Below, in pieces: positions 52,337 to 61,145 of a stretch of 64,000 bases of DNA. Source of the DNA: JAHOYW01 sp963664605 (lineage in GTDB: Bacteria > Verrucomicrobiota > Lentisphaeria > Victivallales > Victivallaceae). Under the pieces are notes generated by a model, which saw nothing but the letters and a program-made list of their open reading frames with translations, did not search any database and was not told the origin of the DNA. Location of the stretch: NCBI GenBank assembly GCA_963664605.1, contig OY761536.1, forward strand, positions 1,984,001 to 2,048,000, in the 5' to 3' direction. Made by a program: the position numbers and the translations under genes. The stretch's first letter is position 1, and each line of letters begins with the position of its first letter.

Positions 52337-53278
52337 ATGAGAAAATTATACTTATATATTTTAATTTCCTTGCTTGCATTCGGGGCTTTGGCGGAAGTGC
52401 CGACGGATATAGCATTCAATTCAAGTGCGGCACTGGATAATATTCAAAAAAGCAGCCGGGGAAACGTCAAAATCGATAAGAAATCCGGGAGTTTGTGTCT
52501 GCTTATCGGAGCGAATGCCGGATCGGTAAAATTTAATTCGCTTCCATTGGAGCCGAAGACTAAATATAAACTTATTCTGCGGACTTCCACTGATCGGGCG
52601 GATTGTATAGAAAGCAACAATACTGCCCTGGAATTTGCCAGAAGTTCTTATGGCAGGGCCTACCCGGAATACCGGATTAATATTTTTGATAAAGCTGGTA
52701 AGCCGCAAAACCTGATGTTGTACGGAAAGATCAGGATTATTTATTCTGCACCTGTTATATCCAGGAGCGCGGCTGATTATGTATATGTTTTCTATACCCC
52801 TGAAAATGCAGCCGCTATGCAACTCGAACTTAAACCTAATCATAATAAACTTTTTATCGAGAGTTTTAAACTGGAAAAGGAAAAGACCGAGGGAACAGTT
52901 AACTGCAATCCTGATTTTCGTTACGGTCCCTTAAACCCGTGCGGCTGGCATGCTCAGACCCGTTTCTTCAAATCTCCCGACGGTAAAACTGTAGCTCAAT
53001 GTGAGTATTATAATGGAAGTCCATTTTTCCTGCTTGATGAACAGAGTCGCTATTCATTTTATTGCAAAGGGACAGGAACCGGGATTGGGGCATCAAAAGC
53101 TGTTGTCAACTTTTATAATGTAAAAGGTATCAGGCTGGGAACAACCCACCTTTTTCACGGTAAGGACATGAAAAACGGTGGGCGTAAAAAGGGCTTGAAA
53201 CCTCCTCCTGGTACTTTTCAGGCACAACTTGTTGTTACTAACACTATTCTGGAGAAATGGCAAGTGACCCGGGATTGA
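52337..53278 (+). CDS. exported protein of unknown function
   Basis: A 313-aa protein with a signal peptide (LYILISLLAFGALAEV). It appears to be two beta-sandwich domains (LPLEPKTKYKLILRTSTDRA resembles CBM4_9-type sandwiches; the second half begins near NPDFRYGPLNPCGW). No catalytic motif is seen. It is the last gene of the 40-53 kb operon, 10 bp after the DUF4838 gene. A carbohydrate-binding accessory role is inferred. Confidence 0.55.
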   Translation: MRKLYLYILISLLAFGALAEVPTDIAFNSSAALDNIQKSSRGNVKIDKKSGSLCLLIGANAGSVKFNSLPLEPKTKYKLILRTSTDRADCIESNNTALEFARSSYGRAYPEYRINIFDKAGKPQNLMLYGKIRIIYSAPVISRSAADYVYVFYTPENAAAMQLELKPNHNKLFIESFKLEKEKTEGTVNCNPDFRYGPLNPCGWHAQTRFFKSPDGKTVAQCEYYNGSPFFLLDEQSRYSFYCKGTGTGIGASKAVVNFYNVKGIRLGTTHLFHGKDMKNGGRKKGLKPPPGTFQAQLVVTNTILEKWQVTRD

Positions 53279-53299
53279 AAACATTTTATTTATTATTTA

Positions 53300-53319
53300 C
53301 AACAATGTACATATTGTTG
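53300..53319. promoter_or_regulatory. palindrome upstream of the IclR gene
   Basis: CAACAAT, six bases (GTACAT), ATTGTTG: perfect 7-bp arms. Located 22 bp after the previous stop and 123 bp before the IclR start. It could be an operator or a weak terminator stem; there is no T-run. Confidence 0.4.
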
Positions 53320-53442
53320 AGTTTAAAATATTAAATATTAACTGTAAAATTTTTAAGGGAGGTTAACTATAATAAAATTGTAATATCGACTTTGATAACC
53401 TATATTATACAGAATGAAAATAATAATTAGGTTTGAATAAGT

Positions 53443-54177
53443 ATGAATGGCAGACAGTCTTTCAATCGTGGTATAGTTATTATGAAGCTGCTTGCGAAAA
53501 ACGGCAGTATGACCGCCTCTGGACTAGCCAGGGAACTGGGCTTGAACCAAAGTTCAGTTTCCCGTTTGCTTCAATCGCTCATTCAGGCCGGCTTTGTTTA
53601 TAAACCTAGTTTTCAGCAGTTTAAACTAAGCTATGGAATTCTAACTTTTGCTGGAATTGCCCTGGAGCATTTCCCATTAGTTTCAATTGGATCTAAATGC
53701 TGTAATTCAATCCATGACCAATATGGTTGCGGAGTCACAGTGGGCGTGATTCATGAAGAACATTTACTTTATATGGCACATATTGCGGATCACACAGATA
53801 GCCAGCTAAGAGTAGTTAACGGCTTGGACTTTCCGCTTCATATGTCTTCATTAGGATTATTGCTGAGTTATATTAAGGGAAAGAAATACTTTTTCCGGGT
53901 TATATCCAATAGTTTGAAACTGGTTGAAACAGGCAAAAGTGTTGATGAATTATATAAATTTGTCCATGATGCTGTTAAAAACGATAAATGTCTGTGCTTG
54001 CCGTCCAATATTGGCAGATATAATAAATTTAATGCTGCAATTCCTTTTGAATATGACGGACAGCTGGCTGCTTTGGCGATATTCAGTCAGGAAAAAAGTT
54101 TTTCTATAAGTAAATGCAGAAAGGTTCTTGAACACGGACTGGAAATTATTGAAGTCAATAACACTTTGAGTAAATAG
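53443..54177 (+). CDS. IclR-family transcriptional regulator
   Basis: A 244-aa regulator. The N-terminal winged HTH is complete (RGIVIMKLLAKNGSMTASGL, ARELGLNQSSVSRLLQSLIQ). The C-terminal effector domain has the usual GCGVTVGVIHEEHLLYMAHI and LHMSSLGLLLSYIKGK segments. IclR proteins respond to small catabolites and control adjacent sugar-degradation genes, here presumably the GH35-GH36 block that starts 108 bp downstream. No strong Shine-Dalgarno before the ATG. Confidence 0.88.
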   Translation: MNGRQSFNRGIVIMKLLAKNGSMTASGLARELGLNQSSVSRLLQSLIQAGFVYKPSFQQFKLSYGILTFAGIALEHFPLVSIGSKCCNSIHDQYGCGVTVGVIHEEHLLYMAHIADHTDSQLRVVNGLDFPLHMSSLGLLLSYIKGKKYFFRVISNSLKLVETGKSVDELYKFVHDAVKNDKCLCLPSNIGRYNKFNAAIPFEYDGQLAALAIFSQEKSFSISKCRKVLEHGLEIIEVNNTLSK

Positions 54178-54285
54178 CAATATTTATATTGTCGGTATTT
54201 TCGCAGCAATTATCTGTATTCCATATTCTCCCATATTCATATACAAATCTTTTAATTGAAATCTTTTATAAAAGAGAAATTATCT

Positions 54286-56061
54286 ATGCGTAAAAAAGAA
54301 AAGTTCAAGCTTGAAATCATTGATGGACAATTTGTTGTCAAGGATAAACCTCTCCAACTTATTTCCGGGGCAGTTCATTATTTCAGGATACACCCGGTAC
54401 AATGGCGTGACCGGCTGCAAAAACTTAAGTCATGCGGCTTGAATTGCGTCGAGACCTATGTTCCATGGAATATGCATGAACCCCGTCCGGGAGAGTTTGA
54501 CTTTACAGGATTATATGACCTTGAGCGTTTTCTGGAAACGGCTGATGCTCTGGGATTGTATGTGATTGTTCGCCCGGGGCCATATATCTGTTCAGAATTC
54601 GATGGCGGCGGACTGCCATGGTGGTTGAACAATATTCCCGGAATGGTCATCAGGTGCAATAACGAAGCTTTCATAAAGCGCTGTGAATTGTTTTACGGTG
54701 AACTCATGCCGCGTCTGAAACCTTTCATGTCCATAAATGGCGGCACGGTTGTTGCAATGCAGTTGGAAAATGAGTACGGCAGCTACGGTAATGATAAAGA
54801 TTACCTTCGAAAACTTAAACAAATTTTTGAGTCTCATGGAGCCGATGTACTTTTTTTTACCTCTGACGATGCTGCCTCCTGGGTGGTGAATGGCGGCAGT
54901 CTTCCGGAAATATTCAAGACGGTAAATTTCGGTTCCAAAGCGAAGGAAAAGTTTGCTGTATTGCGTGATGTCCAGCCTGATAAACCGCTTATGTGTATGG
55001 AATTCTGGTCTGGCTGGTTCGATCATTGGGGGCTTGACAAAAGTTCAGGAAAGCGTCAGGAGATTGACCAGACTACAGATATAGAATACATTATTGCCAA
55101 TGGAGCATCTTTAAATTTCTATATGTTCAGTGGTGGAACTAATTTCGGTTTCAGCAATGGAGCTAACCTGCATGAAAAACTCCAGCCAACGACAACCAGT
55201 TACGATTTCGGCGCTCCCATTTCAGAATGCGGTGATTTGTCTGAAAAATATCATTCCATTAAGCGGCTGATTGATAAGTATATCCCTGGTACCAGTCCTT
55301 TGCCGGTAGCCGACAGCGAAAAATGTGCTTATGGCAAAGTTGAACTTGGACAGAGTGTGTCGTTATTTGACTCTTTAAAATCTGCTAAGTGGATCGAAAG
55401 CGCTAATCCCTTGAGCATGGAAGAACTGGGGCAGGGGTATGGTTTTGTTTTATATAGAACCACTTTGACTACTGATTTTGGAACGATTGAGCCTAATATG
55501 TACATTTCCGGACTGCGTGACCGGGCATGGCTGTTTATGGACGGAGAATTCAAAGGAATTCTAACCCGGGAAGATGCAGAACAGGGGATTTCCATGGGCA
55601 TTATAAAACCTGGATCTCAACTTGATATTCTGGTGGAAAATATGGGCAGAGTTAATTTTGGAACGGAGCTCCTGGACAGAAAAGGGATTACCGGGCATGT
55701 TCGTTTTGCCGGAGAACGTCATTTCGGCTGGAAAATGCTTTCGCTGCCGCTGACTGATTTGAGTTGGATAGATTTCTCTCAAAAGGCATCTTCGATCAGT
55801 TCCCTCCAGCCTCGTTTCTTTAGAGGGACATTTGAAGTCGATAAAATTGCGGATACGTTTTTGTTAACAGATGGCTGGACCAAGGGGACAGCATTTATCA
55901 ATGGGTTTAATCTTGGACGCTATTGGTCAATTGGGCCGCAGAGAACTCTTTATATTCCAGCTCCGCTGCTTAAGATGGGCGAAAATGAACTGATACTGTT
56001 TGAACTGGAAGGGAACCGGGATAACAATATAACTTTAACCAATCAGCATATTTTAAGCTGA
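54286..56061 (+). CDS. GH35 beta-galactosidase
   Basis: About 591 aa from the ATG at 54286; a TTG ten codons upstream is less likely. The (beta/alpha)8 domain has ISGAVHYFRIHPVQWRDRL, ETYVPWNMHEPRPGEFDF, the acid/base Glu in QLENEYGSYG and the nucleophile Glu in MCMEFWSGWFDHWG. C-terminal jelly-roll domains end with TAFINGFNLGRYWSIGPQ. The family releases terminal beta-galactose. No signal peptide, so it is probably cytoplasmic. It is followed after 22 bp by the gene at 56084 and then by an alpha-galactosidase gene: a galactoside-processing operon. Confidence 0.93.
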   Translation: MRKKEKFKLEIIDGQFVVKDKPLQLISGAVHYFRIHPVQWRDRLQKLKSCGLNCVETYVPWNMHEPRPGEFDFTGLYDLERFLETADALGLYVIVRPGPYICSEFDGGGLPWWLNNIPGMVIRCNNEAFIKRCELFYGELMPRLKPFMSINGGTVVAMQLENEYGSYGNDKDYLRKLKQIFESHGADVLFFTSDDAASWVVNGGSLPEIFKTVNFGSKAKEKFAVLRDVQPDKPLMCMEFWSGWFDHWGLDKSSGKRQEIDQTTDIEYIIANGASLNFYMFSGGTNFGFSNGANLHEKLQPTTTSYDFGAPISECGDLSEKYHSIKRLIDKYIPGTSPLPVADSEKCAYGKVELGQSVSLFDSLKSAKWIESANPLSMEELGQGYGFVLYRTTLTTDFGTIEPNMYISGLRDRAWLFMDGEFKGILTREDAEQGISMGIIKPGSQLDILVENMGRVNFGTELLDRKGITGHVRFAGERHFGWKMLSLPLTDLSWIDFSQKASSISSLQPRFFRGTFEVDKIADTFLLTDGWTKGTAFINGFNLGRYWSIGPQRTLYIPAPLLKMGENELILFELEGNRDNNITLTNQHILS

Positions 56062-56083
56062 CTGTAATTTTATAGGGTTAATT

Positions 56084-58243
56084 ATGGACAAAAAAAATAC
56101 AATCAAACTGCCGGAATGCGGAATGTTTATAGGTTCACCTATATATCTTGATCGCGGAGATTACTTGTTTCAACATTCAGGATTATACTATAGCAGCTGG
56201 GTATCCGAAGACCACACACCGGAATGGTATCTTGAAAAAGTAAAAACCGACAATCAGGGGAATTTGGCGGTAATCTGGGATGGCCGTGCCACCCGGACCA
56301 GTCTTCAGGCAATGGCCGACTGGCTGGATCTGGAAAATCTGGGTTATTCCATTCCAGAGCCTGACTGGGAAAACAAAAAGTTCCTTCAGCCTGCAGATTG
56401 GCATGTGATTGGAGAAAACATGGATTGTTACGGCGCCGGCTTCTATCGTCTGACGCAAGAAGCAGACAGACTTGGTTTGTTCACTTATTCGATATATGCT
56501 GACGCTACTTTGGAATGGGCGGAAAAAATATCTGCGGAATCAGGATTTCTGGGGATCAATATTGGAGAAATATTCTCTTTTGATATTGAAACCGATATAA
56601 AACCTGAGTTTCGAGAAGAAAAAATCCGTATAGATGATGGTATAAACCTGAAAACTATTGCTGACCGATTTTCATCCCAGGTCAGTAGTTATTTCATTGA
56701 CAGAAAAAATACCGGATGGAAACGTTTTCTGATTACGAGTGCGTCATTCCATTTGGATTTTGAAATTGCGGCAGCAAATTCGCCTGTCATTCCGCATATT
56801 GAAGGATTTGCTTTTGCCAATCTTAATTTCGGCATGTCACTATGCCGCGGCATATATAAACAGTATAAATTGCCGCTATGGGGGGAATATCTGGCACATG
56901 AACATTATGCTTTTCTGCCTTACAGCTCAAAATACAGATTCAAAACACTTGAAGCCGCGTTTTTTCTAAGCTATATGAATGGTTCTAAAATAACTGTGCT
57001 TGAAAGCGGCAACTGGTGGCAGCAGAGTGACCATATTAAAGATACTCCGATGCATGAATGTCCCAAAATAGATCTTGGTTCAATCAGCAACAATATTCCA
57101 GAAGCTTATTCTCACCTTGTTCCGGAGGCACGCAGGCATTATCATAAAATTAATTATAATTCGGATGCCTGCCGGAAATATCGCCGGTATCTGTCTGATT
57201 TTTATGATTTTGTCAAAGCAAACGGGACGCCTGAAGGACAGCCGGAAATAAACATGGCTGCGCTCAAAGGACGCTATGATTTTTGTTCGCAGCGCTTTTC
57301 TGCGAACCAGGCTATTGCTTCTGCTTATAAAATAGCAGAGCAGAATCCGTTTTGGTACGAGGGACAGCCGGAGAGAAGTTGGGAAATATTTAGAAATACA
57401 TTTTATCCTTTAAATAATATTTTAGGTCAGTATAATAATCTTTATTTGTCAGGAAGCCCTTATGGGCTGACTGATATTATCAGTTTCTCTGGGGGGATAC
57501 CGGATTTGGAGTTGCTGAAAAAGTATCGGGCTCTAGTTTTTACGGGATGGAACAGCGCTTCTGAGCAGCAGTATGAATTGTTGAAAAAATACGTTTATGA
57601 AGGAGGTACTCTGTTTGCGGCTATACCTCATTTTTCTAAAAATCTGAATAGGAATTATGTTTCTTATGCCACGGACGAATTGATTAATCATGGAGATTTG
57701 ACGGAACTGTGTGGAGTGAAAGTGAAGAAACGCGGAGTTCAACTGTATTGGGTTCTTGCAAGTGAAGATAACAGGCTTGGTCTTGCCCGGCATGAACGTT
57801 TCGGTCCTTTTTGCTCCCATATGGGAGAATTAGAAATTACCGGCAATCCTCATGTCGCTGTAGTGCATGACGAAAGTTTTAAACCCTTTCTTTTAATAAA
57901 TAATTATGGTAAAGGCAAGGTTTATTTCCTTAATTCATGGGAGTATCCAGGAGCTTTAGATATCAATCTGGCCCCGGGAGCTGATCGCGCTTCGAAAGGT
58001 CTTGTGGGAGAAATATACAAAGCGATTGCAAACGAAAGTCGCGGTACTGTTTATATAAGCGATGATGGGAGATTACCAGGAATAAATTGTGAATATATAG
58101 CATTCTCATATTTCCCAGCTTCTAAAACCATTTGCTTGTTGAATATTGACTACAACCGGGAACGCCGTTTTTTCATCCATCACAACGGTAAACAGGAACC
58201 AATAACGCTAAAGGCTGGTGAGTTCAGATTGCTTGCATGCTGA
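56084..58243 (+). CDS. TIM-barrel/GATase-like protein, possible glycosidase
   Basis: A 719-aa protein without a signal peptide. Residues 1-370 look like a TIM barrel (IGENMDCYGAGFYRL, LPLWGEYLAHEHYAFLPY). A GATase-like domain at about 470-640 (RALVFTGWNSASEQQYELLK, GTLFAAIPHF, GKGKVYFLNSWEYPG) resembles the trimerisation domain of GH42-type galactosidases. No family catalytic motif is certain. It stands between GH35 and GH36 genes, so a galactoside-related hydrolase is the best guess. Confidence 0.55.
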   Translation: MDKKNTIKLPECGMFIGSPIYLDRGDYLFQHSGLYYSSWVSEDHTPEWYLEKVKTDNQGNLAVIWDGRATRTSLQAMADWLDLENLGYSIPEPDWENKKFLQPADWHVIGENMDCYGAGFYRLTQEADRLGLFTYSIYADATLEWAEKISAESGFLGINIGEIFSFDIETDIKPEFREEKIRIDDGINLKTIADRFSSQVSSYFIDRKNTGWKRFLITSASFHLDFEIAAANSPVIPHIEGFAFANLNFGMSLCRGIYKQYKLPLWGEYLAHEHYAFLPYSSKYRFKTLEAAFFLSYMNGSKITVLESGNWWQQSDHIKDTPMHECPKIDLGSISNNIPEAYSHLVPEARRHYHKINYNSDACRKYRRYLSDFYDFVKANGTPEGQPEINMAALKGRYDFCSQRFSANQAIASAYKIAEQNPFWYEGQPERSWEIFRNTFYPLNNILGQYNNLYLSGSPYGLTDIISFSGGIPDLELLKKYRALVFTGWNSASEQQYELLKKYVYEGGTLFAAIPHFSKNLNRNYVSYATDELINHGDLTELCGVKVKKRGVQLYWVLASEDNRLGLARHERFGPFCSHMGELEITGNPHVAVVHDESFKPFLLINNYGKGKVYFLNSWEYPGALDINLAPGADRASKGLVGEIYKAIANESRGTVYISDDGRLPGINCEYIAFSYFPASKTICLLNIDYNRERRFFIHHNGKQEPITLKAGEFRLLAC

Positions 58244-58295
58244 TGAATAAGACAGAAATAATACTAACAATAGACCATTTACCAAAAGGAAAAAT

Positions 58296-60209
58296 ATGTC
58301 AATTTTAACTCTTAAAAAAAATCTCACCGTTATTGAAGTAGCCCAGAATGGCGAATATCAAATCAATATAAAAAATTTTTGCCTTAAAAACTGTCGGCCC
58401 CGGCTAATTTGTGACGGTGAAGAATTTCCTTTGCAAAATTGGGAGATAAGCGAGTCCGGAACAGATAAGATACTGCTGAAGACAAAAAATGAATCAGGGT
58501 GCTGGTTTTTGGAATTCAACCTGGAACCTGATGCAGTTTCAATCCGTTTGTACGGGGAACTGGACAGTCCGCGGAAAAATGTAAAAATTATAACCATGCA
58601 TTTACCCAGACTGCAAGCCGGACATGTTTTGGCCCAAGGTAGCAAAATGGGAGCTTGCAAAGCCGGATTTTTAGCAAACGCAAAAGAAGAAGATTTCGAG
58701 GGTTTTTACCAGTTGATGTTGACAGAAAACGGTTCAACTTTGCAACTGGCATTCCCGTTGCGTCAAAAACAGCCCAACGTGTTTAAAGGAAGGATTGGCG
58801 ACGGATGCGTTTCCGAACTTGAGGCGGTTTCGGAAATCCATAATTTCGACGGCAGAATCCTGGATACAGATGCTTTAACTTTCAAATGCAGTTCAAATGG
58901 TTTCAAACTGATGGAGGACTATGGGGATGAAAATGTTGAGCATCCCCGGAATATCTACAGGGAAGAATTTTCCGGCTGGAATTCATGGGACTATTATCGA
59001 TGGACGATTACTGAGGAAGAAGTTCTGAAAAACGCCGAATTCATTGCCCGTGACCCGGTTTTGTCTAAATATGTAAAACGTATAATAGTTGACGACGGCT
59101 GGCAGTATTGCTATGGTGAATGGGAGGCAAATCATTATTTCCCGAACGGAATGAAATATTTGGCGGATGAATTAACCAAAATGGGCTTTGAACCGGGATT
59201 ATGGTTTGCTCCAACCATAGCAGAACCGCATTCTCGTATTGCGCAAATGGATTATGACATGCTTGCCATGGGGGAAAGCGGCAATCCGTGTTTGGCGTTC
59301 GAGTGCATGAAACGCTACGGCTTTGTTCTTGACCCCACCCAAGAGAAAGTTCAGAATCATTTGAAAAAACTTTTCAATCGGTATGTCGATATGGGGTATA
59401 AATATTTTAAACTTGATTTTATGGCCCAAACCCTGAACGCGAAGAAATTTGCAAATACCTCAGTTCCCCGCAGCGAAATTCAGCGTCTAATAGTAAAAAG
59501 CATATACGAAGCGGTTTCCGCCAAAGCAAAAATTTTAGGTTGCAACTACATCTTTAACGGTGGAAATGCCTATGTGGATTCAGTCAGGGCGGGTGGAGAT
59601 ATTCATGCGAGGTGGCTCAATATTCTGCACAATGCGCTTTCTACCGCTTCTCGTTTTTGGACAAACAACAGGTTATGGCAGAATGATCCTGATTTCGCGC
59701 TTTGCCGTGCTTTTGATACTTCATGTGATAAGGAGATAAACCGGCTGCAGCCGGTATGGGTTGTTGTAGAGCCTGAAGATGAAAATCCGCAGGCTGGAGT
59801 CTATCAACAGGTGGATATCGGACGCGACCAGTCTGAAATCCTGTTGAGTATAGTCCTGATGAGTGGCGGAGCAATTAACCTGTCTGATAAAATGTACCTG
59901 CTGAATGAAAGTGGGCTTGATCTAGCGCGCCGGACGGTTTCCGCAGAAAAAGGGGATACGGCTATACCCTTAGATCTGTTTGAATCCGAACTTCCCTCGC
60001 GTTGGTTACAGAAGGTAGGTAATAGGCATCGAGTCTTGCTGATCAACTGGAAAGAAGAACCGTCTGCTGCAATTTTCGAACTGAAGGAATATGGAATTGA
60101 GAGTAATACGGCCTTAAATTTTTGGAATGATACTCCCGTGAAAATTATCTCCGGCAAAATTGAAAATGTGTTAGCACCACGTTCATGTTTGCTTATTGAA
60201 ATCAGATAA
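58296..60209 (+). CDS. GH36/27-like alpha-galactosidase
   Basis: A 637-aa protein. The clan GH-D barrel is clear: EFSGWNSWDYYRW, IIVDDGWQYCYGEW, MGFEPGLWFAP, and YKYFKLDFMAQ with the nucleophile Asp (about 371). SVRAGGDIHARW carries the probable acid/base Asp. The N-terminal 200 residues are a beta-sandwich as in GH36. The enzyme hydrolyses terminal alpha-galactosides, or possibly alpha-N-acetylgalactosaminides. The last gene of the GH35 operon; an AAAAGGAAA RBS precedes it. Confidence 0.85.
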   Translation: MSILTLKKNLTVIEVAQNGEYQINIKNFCLKNCRPRLICDGEEFPLQNWEISESGTDKILLKTKNESGCWFLEFNLEPDAVSIRLYGELDSPRKNVKIITMHLPRLQAGHVLAQGSKMGACKAGFLANAKEEDFEGFYQLMLTENGSTLQLAFPLRQKQPNVFKGRIGDGCVSELEAVSEIHNFDGRILDTDALTFKCSSNGFKLMEDYGDENVEHPRNIYREEFSGWNSWDYYRWTITEEEVLKNAEFIARDPVLSKYVKRIIVDDGWQYCYGEWEANHYFPNGMKYLADELTKMGFEPGLWFAPTIAEPHSRIAQMDYDMLAMGESGNPCLAFECMKRYGFVLDPTQEKVQNHLKKLFNRYVDMGYKYFKLDFMAQTLNAKKFANTSVPRSEIQRLIVKSIYEAVSAKAKILGCNYIFNGGNAYVDSVRAGGDIHARWLNILHNALSTASRFWTNNRLWQNDPDFALCRAFDTSCDKEINRLQPVWVVVEPEDENPQAGVYQQVDIGRDQSEILLSIVLMSGGAINLSDKMYLLNESGLDLARRTVSAEKGDTAIPLDLFESELPSRWLQKVGNRHRVLLINWKEEPSAAIFELKEYGIESNTALNFWNDTPVKIISGKIENVLAPRSCLLIEIR

Positions 60210-60703
60210 TTTAATTTTATCCAATTTCCGCCATCTTGAATCAGTGAAGAAATCAGGATAAAAGTTGATTATAGTTAGAGGCAATCTGTTGACAGTATCA
60301 TATTAAATATAGTATAAAACTTTAATGTTATTATGTTGCCAGCGTTGGACAACAGGTACTGGAATGTCTGGTTTATAGAACCTGGCACTACATTAACAAT
60401 TGTTGTTCAAAGAGGGATATTGGTTATTCAGTATTGATCTCAAATGCATAGATGAAACCCGGAGAATTGTGGTATTGACTAGATTAAATAAATACTTCGA
60501 AGATACTAAGGTTTCTATTCCGTTCCGACTTGAAGCGGGATAGGGATTTTGGAGAAGTGGTTTTCCTGAATCCTCAACAAAAAAGCTACATTTTTCTGAA
60601 TAATTTTAAGACAAAAAAGGGGGGATGCTCCTTGTTTTCAATAAGTGAACGTTTATTCAAGTCAACCAAATATTTAAAAGTAATTAAAAGAATAGAAAGG
60701 CTA
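60210..60703. other. intergenic scar region
   Basis: Holds a possible promoter (TTGACA at 60289, 18 bp, TATAAA at 60313). It also holds AAGTGGTTTTCCTGAAT near 60555, repeated near 63211 beside the ISL3-type remnant, so transposase debris is likely. No intact gene. Confidence 0.4.
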
Positions 60704-60732
60704 TTGACAAAATGATCATATAGATATATAAT
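60704..60732 (+). promoter_or_regulatory. duplicated sigma-70 promoter
   Basis: TTGACA, 17 bp, TATAAT, the same layout as 39969-39997. The downstream leader is also similar (ATGCT.TATGGGCAT, then AATAAAAAAAG). Confidence 0.75.
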
Positions 60733-60790
60733 ACAAGCAAAAATTATGCTCTATGGGCATATTTGCTCAATAAAAAAAGTTGTTTTTGAA

Positions 60791-60889
60791 ATGAAAACAG
60801 TAAGCTTTAACGAAAAAGTGGAAGTAATAAACAATCCTGATGTTTTGGTCATAGGCGGTGGTCCTGCTGGAGTCGGTGTAGCTCTGTAA
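60791..60889 (+). pseudogene. 5' fragment of the FAD oxidoreductase gene
   Basis: The first 32 or so codons (MKTVSFNEKVEV through VLVIGGGPAGVGVAL) are nearly identical to the start of the gene at 40057; one visible change is GCA to GTA. The frame then hits TAA at once (60887-60889). It is a promoter-plus-start fragment left by recombination or a partial duplication. Confidence 0.9.
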
Positions 60890-61145
60890 ACTTTCCGTAA
60901 TAAAGTTAAAATCCAACAATAGGGCAAAACGCGTCCGGGATAAACGCCGGGTACGAGTGGGGGAGATGCAATATAATAATATCGGTTATGAATTATGTCC
61001 ATATTCGTATTAAAGAAAAATAATAAAAATGAAAGGGTTTGGAGATTTTGAAACGGAAGGTTTGGGAGGAAAATAGATTTTTTTCAGGGAATATTAACTT
61101 TATGAAGCTAAATAATTACGTTTATAATAAATAAAGGATTTTGTC
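60890..61145. other. upstream region of the esterase-like gene
   Basis: About 256 bp with no gene-family similarity that I can see; the rear third is AT-rich and provides the AAAGGA RBS for the gene at 61146. Transcripts from the copied promoter at 60704 would run into this gene, so it may have acquired a new promoter. Confidence 0.4.

Noticed and set aside
54256..54285. TTG start for the GH35 gene
   Set aside because: The ATG at 54286 has the better ribosome-binding site and the extra ten residues are not conserved-looking.
60530..60715. 61-codon plus-strand frame before the copied promoter
   Set aside because: No RBS, no similarity; it runs through repeat debris and the -35 box.
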